A stretch of DNA of 61,147 nucleotides from Candidatus Moraniibacteriota bacterium (GTDB lineage Bacteria; Patescibacteriota; Minisyncoccia; Moranbacterales; UBA1568), in assembly GCA_018499985.2 (NCBI GenBank), contig JAHBAT020000008.1:1-61147 (forward strand), read 5' to 3'. Below the pieces are notes generated by a model. It was not told the origin of the DNA. It searched no databases and worked only from the letters and a program-made list of their open reading frames with translations. Shown piece after piece: positions 1 through 7,431 of the stretch (positions are counted from its first letter, which is position 1; each line of letters starts with the position of its first letter). The position numbers were made by a program, and so were the translations under genes.

Positions 1-19
1 AGATGTGTATAAGAGACAG
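1..19 (+). other. Untrimmed Nextera transposase mosaic-end adapter (AGATGTGTATAAGAGACAG)
   Basis: Exact 19-nt match to the Nextera/Tn5 mosaic-end primer sequence at the first base of the window. Confidence 0.97.
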
Positions 20-772
20 GGCTACGGAGCGTGGGGTGTCTACTGCATGAAGCGTGTCAAGGACGGTCAGATCGGTTTCGGTTTGGCTGGTCAGGGCGCC
101 GTCTATGCAGGGGATCCGGGTAATGGTCATTTCGGTGGCCATCTGATTGCCGGCGGCGTCGGCATGATGCGTACCTGGAACTCGGGGCAGGATCTCGAAG
201 CCAAGCTCATGGTCGGCGACTATCTGTCGACCTACAACAACGAAGACGGTTACCGCCAGCGTGAACATCGCCCGATGCTCGCGTTCTCGGTGGCCCACAA
301 CGACTACTCGCGCCGGCTTCGGGGCGAAACGTCGATGCCGGAGCGTCAGCTCTTTGGCATGGTGGGTCTGCCTATCAGCGGTGGCTGCGAGTCAAGCTGG
401 CAGGGCACCCCTCTCGAGGGTTGCTCGCGTCTCGGCCTGTACTACAATGCAGGCGTGCGCCAGTGGGTGAACAACAACGTCTATGTCCAGGCTGGCGTGC
501 TTGGGGAAATTCGCTCCGGCGATGACCTCTTCAGCTGCTCGCTGCGTGTGGGATATGCCAATAACCGCCGCACCATCGGGGTGCATGCGGGCGTCAATGC
601 CTGCAGCGGTGGCATCGTCCCCGCAGTCGGTATCTGGTACGACCTCGGCACGGACCTCCGCTTGAAGCGGGCGGCTCGTCGGGCTGCGTCTGTCTCGGTT
701 GATACTGGTGAAGGCCGCGAGGCTACCAGCACCTTCCGTGGCCGTCGCCTCAGCTCGACTCGCCGTGAGTAA
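20..772 (+). CDS. Hypothetical protein, 5'-truncated, GC-rich, Gly/aromatic-rich (membrane/secreted-like)
   Basis: Open frame to TAA at 772; first residues MYKRQ are translated adapter, so the true N-terminus is missing. Confidence 0.65.
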   Translation, partial: GYGAWGVYCMKRVKDGQIGFGLAGQGAVYAGDPGNGHFGGHLIAGGVGMMRTWNSGQDLEAKLMVGDYLSTYNNEDGYRQREHRPMLAFSVAHNDYSRRLRGETSMPERQLFGMVGLPISGGCESSWQGTPLEGCSRLGLYYNAGVRQWVNNNVYVQAGVLGEIRSGDDLFSCSLRVGYANNRRTIGVHAGVNACSGGIVPAVGIWYDLGTDLRLKRAARRAASVSVDTGEGREATSTFRGRRLSSTRRE

Positions 773-1010
773 CCCAATTCGGGACTAACCTCCCAGCTGT
801 AAAGCAAGAAGAACTCGAGCAGATTCCATCACAGGATGGATGAATACTGGTTAGTGTCAGGGTAGACTCCTCACATGAAGGTGTAGTAAATCTGCATCAT
901 GGCTTCTTCGGAAGTACGACCAAGCTCGATACGGATGATTGTTGGAAGTGTACAGCCAATAAACATCTAGGTGTCAAAACCTTCTTTATTGCCACAGTTA
1001 CGAATTTTTT

Positions 1011-1054
1011 GAGGGCAGCACGCGAACCAGCGAGCTGCCCTCTTCTTTTTTATA
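1011..1054 (+). terminator. Rho-independent terminator
   Basis: GAGGGCAGC...GCTGCCCTC stem followed by TTCTTTTTT ATAC. Confidence 0.85.
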
Positions 1055-1069
1055 CGAGAGTATCTATTA

Positions 1070-1098
1070 TTGACTTTTTTATAAAAATAGAGTATAAT
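1070..1098 (+). promoter_or_regulatory. Sigma70-type promoter
   Basis: TTGACT-17-TATAAT upstream of ORF 1135. Confidence 0.75.
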
Positions 1099-1134
1099 AT
1101 ATTTTAACGTTGTATTATTTATAAAGCTATTTCT

Positions 1135-1908
1135 ATGCTTCAAGCTGGTCGTGCCCTCTATGTCGCCACACTCCTCGGTCTTGCTGTCACAGGCTACACT
1201 GAGACTTTTGGTGGGCTCGTAGCCAAGCCTATCAAAGAAGAAATTTGTGCACGGACACCAGAGAGTTTTTATAACAATAAAGTTGTGCCTACGGGCGCTC
1301 TTTGGACCAAGGAAACTCTCAGGGAACCAGTCATTCCAGAGAGGTACCAGGCAGCCCTTGCCTGGATCAATACTGCCACTGTCACGCCATGTACTTTTTC
1401 AGATGTGCCCGCATTGGTAGAAATCAAAAAACTCACCCTGATTGAGAAGGATCAAGAAACTGGGGAAGAGAAGATACTTAAAGAGTTTGATTATACTAAG
1501 AGCGAAGAAAGAGGATTTTCGGGAGCGCTTTTTCAGAGAGAGCCCTTTTGGTTTGGCCCAGGTGAAGGTAATCCACATTCATCGGTCCTCACGTACACAG
1601 AAAATGGCCTTATCGTAAATATCCGGCAGGCTCCCAATAATATCTACCATGGTTGGACAGAGCCTCGTGTCGATCTTGGTAGGGATAAAATGCTAGTAGT
1701 TGAGGCAGAGGTAAGAGTAAGTGGCCAGGCACGACTTCAGCTCGGAGTAGATTACTGGAAAGATACCACTAGTGACTACAATGGGTATGATCCAAACTGT
1801 CAGGTCAGTAACAACTGTGAAGGCTGGATAGGGGATTGGCAAGGAGATACCAAAGGAGAATTTGTGAAAATACGTTCTCCTAAAAACCTCGAAATAGCTT
1901 CAAAATAG
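1135..1908 (+). CDS. Hypothetical secreted protein
   Basis: Hydrophobic N-terminus, own promoter, terminator after stop (ATAGACCC..GGGTCTAT-T5). Confidence 0.75.
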   Translation: MLQAGRALYVATLLGLAVTGYTETFGGLVAKPIKEEICARTPESFYNNKVVPTGALWTKETLREPVIPERYQAALAWINTATVTPCTFSDVPALVEIKKLTLIEKDQETGEEKILKEFDYTKSEERGFSGALFQREPFWFGPGEGNPHSSVLTYTENGLIVNIRQAPNNIYHGWTEPRVDLGRDKMLVVEAEVRVSGQARLQLGVDYWKDTTSDYNGYDPNCQVSNNCEGWIGDWQGDTKGEFVKIRSPKNLEIASK

Positions 1909-1955
1909 ACCCGTCATGGGTCTATTTTTCTTGTGACAGGAAAAGGATTTAAGGA

Positions 1956-1984
1956 TTGACAAAATAGAGTATTTAAAGTACAGT
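1956..1984 (+). promoter_or_regulatory. Sigma70-type promoter
   Basis: TTGACA-17-TACAGT. Confidence 0.6.
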
Positions 1985-2079
1985 ATGGTGTTGACTTCGA
2001 AAGAAGGAAACCCTCCGCTCTTTGAATACAGGGAGCCTCCGAGAAGTCCTCGGAGGAAAAGCTTGTAGGAGCGTTTGAG

Positions 2080-2664
2080 ATGAAGTTCTTTGGATATATA
2101 GTAGTAGCCTGTACTCTTTTGGCTTGGGCAAATACGGCTCAGGCTGAAGAGGATGTGATTGTGGTGACGGGCGACGTCGCTACCACAGCCGAGGTGACGG
2201 TCATTCGTCCGGGTGTGGCAGACATCGCTATGGGACCGCTCTACGGAGTGTTTCTCGAGAGGGTGCCAGAGGGAGTGAACCCACACATGCGAGCAGCGGA
2301 TGACGCTGGTCACGGCACTGCTTCGGTAGCCAAGTGGCGAAATACGCCCTATGCCGATGCCCGCATTTGCTGGAAGGAAGTCGGGCCACGTTGGACCGAT
2401 ACGCCTCATTGTGGTGAACGTCATGGCACGATGTCGGTAGCCGAGGTCAATCTCGGTTCGCGGCGAAGTGAGGTCTTTGCTCTAGTGCCGGTAGCGCTCG
2501 ATGCCTCTGGTCATGAGCTTGCTTGGATTGCACATCCGGAAAACACCCGGGTCAATCTCAGCTGTGGCAATATAGCCTCGGTCTTCGCTATAGACGCAAG
2601 TGGCAATATCACTATCGCCAATGAAGCAGAGCGAGCTCAGTATCAACGAGAAAGGCATTGCTAG
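2080..2664 (+). CDS. Hypothetical secreted protein with signal peptide (...TAQAEED)
   Basis: Signal peptide MKFFGYIVVACTLLAWANTAQA; own promoter and terminator. Confidence 0.8.
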   Translation: MKFFGYIVVACTLLAWANTAQAEEDVIVVTGDVATTAEVTVIRPGVADIAMGPLYGVFLERVPEGVNPHMRAADDAGHGTASVAKWRNTPYADARICWKEVGPRWTDTPHCGERHGTMSVAEVNLGSRRSEVFALVPVALDASGHELAWIAHPENTRVNLSCGNIASVFAIDASGNITIANEAERAQYQRERHC

Positions 2665-2680
2665 GGGCTGAAACGAAAAA

Positions 2681-2723
2681 GGGGGAGGGGTCAATTTGGA
2701 CCCCGCCCCCTTCTTTTTTATAC
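2681..2723 (+). terminator. Rho-independent terminator
   Basis: GGGGGAGGGGTC-aatttg-GACCCCGCCCCC then TTCTTTTTTATAC. Confidence 0.9.
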
Positions 2724-2755
2724 AAGAAAGGCTTTTTAGAGCGATGTTTAGACTA

Positions 2756-2784
2756 TTGACAAAAAGAGCTCCTGGGTGTATAAT
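2756..2784 (+). promoter_or_regulatory. Sigma70-type promoter
   Basis: TTGACA-17-TATAAT, consensus in both hexamers. Confidence 0.85.
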
Positions 2785-2902
2785 GGTTCTTCAAGGTGCT
2801 AAGGGAGTATCTTGAAGGGTTCCATCCTGGAGCTCGCCTGGGTTTCCAGGAAATCATAAGGTTGCTCGACACCTTTATCCAAAGTCGAGTCGGAGAAGTA
2901 CC

Positions 2903-3346
2903 ATGAAGTTCGTTCCCAACATCAGCCGTTCCGCTACCATGATTGCCCTTGCCGCTTCCGCTGTCATCGCTTCGCCCGTCCTGGCGCAGTCCAGCTCGAC
3001 CGTCTCGGTCCGTGCCGGCACTGTCATTTCGGCCGTTTCCGATTCGCGCGACATCGCCATGCCCGCCATTCCCGGCGGCTCGGTGGGTTTCGAAGCCGAT
3101 CCGTCCTTGTTCCAGGGTGCGAATCTGTGCGTCTCGGGTCTCGACTCGAACTGGGCGATCAAGGCCGATGGCACGCTCGACACGCGTGATCCCGCGCGTC
3201 GCGCAAGCTGCGCGCCGATCAGCGCAAGCGGCCAGGCCTCCGTGCCGAATCCGTTCGGCGCCAATGCTGTGCCGTTCATCGAACGCGGTGGCCGCATCAT
3301 CGCCTGGGCCGGCCGCAATCGGCTGACCGGTCTCAGCGGCAGCTGA
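2903..3346 (+). CDS. Small secreted protein, paralog of 3527..4003
   Basis: Signal peptide ending SPVLAQ; GC-rich codons; shares F.GA.[LI]C[VI]S...WA...DGT..RDP.R..CA.I.A.G core with the next gene. Confidence 0.85.
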   Translation: MKFVPNISRSATMIALAASAVIASPVLAQSSSTVSVRAGTVISAVSDSRDIAMPAIPGGSVGFEADPSLFQGANLCVSGLDSNWAIKADGTLDTRDPARRASCAPISASGQASVPNPFGANAVPFIERGGRIIAWAGRNRLTGLSGS

Positions 3347-3386
3347 ACCAACCCGCGCGCTCATTGAGCGCACCCTCGAGGTCTCG

Positions 3387-3444
3387 TGGGAGAAGTGTTT
3401 GCACACATCGTGCACTCGCTTCTCCCCGGGGCTTTTTTTATACC
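3387..3444 (+). terminator. Rho-independent terminator
   Basis: GGGAGAAG...CTTCTCCC followed by T7ATAC. Confidence 0.75.
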
Positions 3445-3455
3445 TGTAAATACTC

Positions 3456-3484
3456 TCGACAAAGAGTGTAATCTGTGCTACTAT
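3456..3484 (+). promoter_or_regulatory. Sigma70-type promoter
   Basis: TCGACA-17-TACTAT. Confidence 0.5.
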
Positions 3485-3526
3485 ATAAAGTCCAATCCTG
3501 GACGGTGCGCACAGAAGGAGATATCC

Positions 3527-4003
3527 ATGTGCTATAAATCATTGGTCATTTTGGCCATCATGGGACTTACAGCTCCTGCTGTGGCCCAAGAGGTGCCGAT
3601 CACTACAGTGACGGTTGCCACCGATGCCCCTGAAGGTATCGTGTACAAAACCCTGAATGGCGAAGATGCCATCCAGGCCGTGAGCCTCCGGGGTCAGCCT
3701 GGGGTGTCGTGCGGCGTCAGTGCCTGCATGAACACTTTTCGGCGCAATCCGGCATTTCTCCGGGGGGCAGAAATCTGCATCTCCAATACGGGAAATGAAT
3801 GGGCGCTCGAACCCGATGGCACGCAGTCGCGTGACCCGAGACGTACGCCGGCCTGCGCACTCATCCAGGCAGATGGTATGTTTTCCATCACTGGGCGATT
3901 CCGCACCAATGCCACGCCCTATATCCGCAAGGATGGGCGTTTCGCCGGCTGGGTGGATCGAAAGTCCCTTCATGGGATGCCGGACTTTGTGAGCTTCGAG
4001 TAG
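3527..4003 (+). CDS. Small secreted protein, paralog of 2903..3346
   Basis: RBS AGAAGGAG upstream of ATG 3527 (the tracked start at 3386 lies inside the upstream terminator); signal peptide ...APAVAQ. Confidence 0.85.
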   Translation: MCYKSLVILAIMGLTAPAVAQEVPITTVTVATDAPEGIVYKTLNGEDAIQAVSLRGQPGVSCGVSACMNTFRRNPAFLRGAEICISNTGNEWALEPDGTQSRDPRRTPACALIQADGMFSITGRFRTNATPYIRKDGRFAGWVDRKSLHGMPDFVSFE

Positions 4004-4033
4004 GCTTACAATAATCACCCAAAAGCGGTCAAA

Positions 4034-4076
4034 CGGTGGGAAGCTAAGTATTGCTTCCCACCGGTTTTTTTTATAC
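4034..4076 (+). terminator. Rho-independent terminator
   Basis: CGGTGGGAAGC-taagtatt-GCTTCCCACCG then T8ATAC. Confidence 0.92.
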
Positions 4077-4081
4077 GCAAT

Positions 4082-5467
4082 TTAGTGAGTATGCTTATGA
4101 GTCTTTGGGGTTACCTTCCGTGCTAAAGCAAGAACTGCTCCAAAAAGAGCAAAGAAAATCCATTGGACAGGGGTGTTTTTGAAGATGTTGTCGGTGAGGC
4201 TGGCTATGATAAGACAAAGAAGAAAGAGTGTAAGGGCAAAAACGATGTTGGCGAGTTCAGGGTCTTCTCTTAAGGTACGCCTTGTCTTAAAAAGAATTTC
4301 AAACAAAAGAATATAAAAACAAAGCAGAATACCGAGACCGATAAATCCACCTTCTACAAAAAACTTTACGAAGTCATTGTGAGCATCATTGGAACCAGGG
4401 AGAATGCCTCGGAGATTGGTAGTAAAGAGAGGAAAAGTATTGATACCAGAACCGATGAGGATGCGATCATCCTGGATAGTTTTTTGGATAACATCTGACC
4501 AAAGATTTTGACGCCAGACAATGGAACTATCTGGATCAGGGGAAAGACTTTCGGCAATACGATTTTGAAAGGCTGGTGAGAGGAGAATGAGGATAAGTGG
4601 AATAAGAATAAGCGGAAGGAGGAGTTTTTTCATGCGTATTACCGCAATCAGGAACATAAAGAAAAAAGTAATTACCCAAGCTACACGTGCAAAAGTAAGG
4701 AAAAGAAGAAAAATAAGAAAGAGGCTCACGCTGTAGAATACTTTTTCCTGAGAAGAGGTAAAAGTTTTGCGGTTTAAGAGGTAGTAGATGAAGGCTACGA
4801 CAAGGAGGGAGAAGAGGTAGAGCGAAAGAGTATTGGGATGAGCAAAGGTACCGTAGATACGTGGAATAGAGACGTCGGCATCGCTAAAGCCGATGTGATT
4901 GATGTACTGATACAGGGCGACTAAACTTGGAATAAAAGCAGAGAGGAGAATGGCTTTGAGTAGAAATTGGAGATCGGCTTTGTTTTTCACAAAAAGATAG
5001 CTCAGAAGAGCGATAACGTAGAGGTCAAAGATACGAATGATTTCTGAGATGCCGATACTTGGAGAAAGTGAAATGCCAAGGGAGGCGATGCCCCAAAGCA
5101 TCATAATAAGAAAAGGTGAATTGAGAGCGAAAGCTTTGGACTTTGAATGGTAAAGATACAGGCAGTAAGCACCAAGTACAGCAATACCAATACCAAGAAG
5201 TTGAGAAAGCGAAAGAGTGATGTCGTAAAAAGTAAAACTCAAATACTGAGACGAATAGTCAAGTGACATGCGTGCCACTAGGAGGATAGCAAAGAAAACA
5301 AGGGGGCGTTCACGAAAAAGAATAAACAGTCCAATGCCGCTAAAAAAGACCACTGGTAAACCCAGATTGAAATCAAGTGCAATACCAAAGGTAATGCCTA
5401 CAAAAGTCAAAAAAGACAAAAGGACGGCGCTGTAAGGGATAAAGAGTTGTTTTTTTATTTCGTCCAT
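4082..5467 (-). CDS. O-antigen ligase/polymerase-like membrane protein
   Basis: Polytopic protein with central NRIAESLSPDPDSSIVWRQNLW loop and GSNDAHNDFVKFFVEGGFIGL motif typical of the Wzy/O-antigen ligase family. Confidence 0.85.
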   Translation of the reverse strand: MDEIKKQLFIPYSAVLLSFLTFVGITFGIALDFNLGLPVVFFSGIGLFILFRERPLVFFAILLVARMSLDYSSQYLSFTFYDITLSLSQLLGIGIAVLGAYCLYLYHSKSKAFALNSPFLIMMLWGIASLGISLSPSIGISEIIRIFDLYVIALLSYLFVKNKADLQFLLKAILLSAFIPSLVALYQYINHIGFSDADVSIPRIYGTFAHPNTLSLYLFSLLVVAFIYYLLNRKTFTSSQEKVFYSVSLFLIFLLFLTFARVAWVITFFFMFLIAVIRMKKLLLPLILIPLILILLSPAFQNRIAESLSPDPDSSIVWRQNLWSDVIQKTIQDDRILIGSGINTFPLFTTNLRGILPGSNDAHNDFVKFFVEGGFIGLGILLCFYILLFEILFKTRRTLREDPELANIVFALTLFLLCLIIASLTDNIFKNTPVQWIFFALFGAVLALARKVTPKTHKHTH

Positions 5468-6105
5468 GTGAGTGTGTAGGTCATGGTGAGGCCACAGAAG
5501 CGGTTGTGGGTGATGTGATAGTGAGTGATACCTGTATCAGAGAGAAGTTTCTTAAGGTCGCTCTTGGTTAGGAGGTGCATGTAATTCTCGGCAGCCCAGC
5601 CTTTACCAATGAGTTTAAGAAAAGCATCAAAAAGAACCTTGGGAAGAAGAAGGTGTAAAAGAGGAACTCTGGTGTGTACCTCTATAGGGAAGTGACGATT
5701 AGGAGTAGTGAGATAGCCTCGTTTGCTTACGCGAGCGAGCTCAGAAAGAAAGGCTCGCTGGGCATCGTATGAGCCTACGTGCTCTATCACAGCGTTACTG
5801 TAGGCAATATCGAATTCAGTATCTTTGAAGGGGAGCTTGGTACCATCGGCCTGGATAAAGGTCACTTCAGGGTACTGAGTCTTTAGGTTGCTTGTGTCGT
5901 CGAGGCTAACTACGGTAATTTGAGCAGGATAGGCGTAGTGTTTTTCAAGGTAGTTGTCAGTATCTGAGTACTCTATGGCATTGGCACCGACATCAAGGAT
6001 GCTTTCATGTGGCTTAGGTTCTATAGTAGCTAGAAAAAAAGCGTGTTTGCGTGCACGACTCTTGGCAGAAATTTTGTAAGCAAGGCTATTGAAAGAAAAA
6101 AACAT
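5455..6105 (-). CDS. Class I SAM-dependent methyltransferase
   Basis: ILDVGAN and FDIAYSNAVIEHVG motifs. Confidence 0.85.
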   Translation of the reverse strand: MFFSFNSLAYKISAKSRARKHAFFLATIEPKPHESILDVGANAIEYSDTDNYLEKHYAYPAQITVVSLDDTSNLKTQYPEVTFIQADGTKLPFKDTEFDIAYSNAVIEHVGSYDAQRAFLSELARVSKRGYLTTPNRHFPIEVHTRVPLLHLLLPKVLFDAFLKLIGKGWAAENYMHLLTKSDLKKLLSDTGITHYHITHNRFCGLTMTYTLTWTK

Positions 6106-6159
6106 AGAGGCAAAAATTCATTAAACTGGTATAGTGATAGTATACCACTATATAGCGCT

Positions 6160-7383
6160 ATGAAAATTCTTCTTATCAATAAATACCATTACTTGAAAGG
6201 CGGTGCTGAGAGGGCGTATTTGGATATGGGAGAGATACTGACAAAGGCCGGACATGAAGTAGCCTATTTTTCAATGCAAGATCATCGAAATCAAGAAACC
6301 CCTTGGTCTTGGTATTTTGTCTCTTCGGTGGATTATCATGGCAAGCAAAGTCTTTGGAAGAAGTTTTGTCTTAGTATACGTATTCTTTGGAACAGTGAAG
6401 CCAATAGAAAGCTTCAGGAGCTTATCGATGAGTTTCGGCCAGATATAGCGCATGCACACAATATCTATCATCAGATTTCGCCAAGCATTTTTCATATTCT
6501 CAAGAAAAATAAGGTGCCAATCGTTTTGACTTTACATGATTATAAGATTGTTTCCCCAAGCTACACGCTGTTTACACGTGGAAAAATTTGGGAGCACACC
6601 TCTGGTATACGAGCCATACTCGATAGAGTGGTAGATGATTCGTATACCAAGAGTTTTATTTGCGCTTGTGAAAAATGGCTGCACGCACTTTTGGGAAGCT
6701 ATCGACTTGTGGATGTACTGGTATCACCGAGTCAGTTTTTGGCAGATGAATGCCATAAGCTTGGTCTGAGACAGAATATCCAAGTAATACCAAACCCATT
6801 GCTTCATGTACCCAAAGGGAATGAAGAAAAAATAAAAGGAAAGATTGTTTTTGTTGGAAGACTCTCTCTTGAAAAAGGTGTCGATGTCTTGATCCGAGCC
6901 TTTACGTATGGATTAGAAGCGAAGACGCTTCATATTATCGGAGATGGTCCAGAGCGAGCATCTCTGGAGCAGCTTACTCAAGTGCTTAATCTGGAGAAGA
7001 GAGTGGTATTTCATGGAGCGCTTTATGGCGATGATTTGGACAAGGAAGTGCTTTCGGCTGAAGCTCTGGTTGTACCCTCTATTTGGTACGAAAACTTACC
7101 GTACGTAGTGACCGAAAATCAAGCGCGTGAAGTAGTGGTAATTGCGAGTCAAAGCGGTGGTATTGTGGAACGTATTGATCATGGAGTAGATGGACTTTTG
7201 TTTCCAATAGGCAATAGTAGAGCCCTGTATCAGGCTCTGGATCAGCTCGATGCTCTGGACCTGAAAGTGATGCGTCAGATAGCAGGACAATCAGTAGTTG
7301 ACCTTACTCCTCAAGTATTCTTGGAAAAATTGGAGGCTCTCTATCGAGACCTTCTAAAAAAGAATACTAAAAAACAGTCCTAA
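6160..7383 (+). CDS. Glycosyltransferase family 4
   Basis: MKILLINKYHYLKGGAERAYLDM start; VGRLSLEKGVDVLIRAF; ORF track start (6043) is too far upstream. Confidence 0.9.
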   Translation: MKILLINKYHYLKGGAERAYLDMGEILTKAGHEVAYFSMQDHRNQETPWSWYFVSSVDYHGKQSLWKKFCLSIRILWNSEANRKLQELIDEFRPDIAHAHNIYHQISPSIFHILKKNKVPIVLTLHDYKIVSPSYTLFTRGKIWEHTSGIRAILDRVVDDSYTKSFICACEKWLHALLGSYRLVDVLVSPSQFLADECHKLGLRQNIQVIPNPLLHVPKGNEEKIKGKIVFVGRLSLEKGVDVLIRAFTYGLEAKTLHIIGDGPERASLEQLTQVLNLEKRVVFHGALYGDDLDKEVLSAEALVVPSIWYENLPYVVTENQAREVVVIASQSGGIVERIDHGVDGLLFPIGNSRALYQALDQLDALDLKVMRQIAGQSVVDLTPQVFLEKLEALYRDLLKKNTKKQS

Positions 7384-7408
7384 GAAAAGGACTGTTTTTG
7401 ATTTGCTA
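7382..7408. terminator. Bidirectional terminator between convergent genes
   Basis: AAAACAGTCC..GGACTGTTTTT. Confidence 0.75.
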
Positions 7409-7431
7409 AAAAATACTTCAGCTGAATATGA

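Noticed and set aside
3386-3526. Tracked N-terminal extension of the 3527 secreted protein
   Set aside because: Covers a terminator and promoter; ATG at 3527 has a strong RBS and starts a signal peptide
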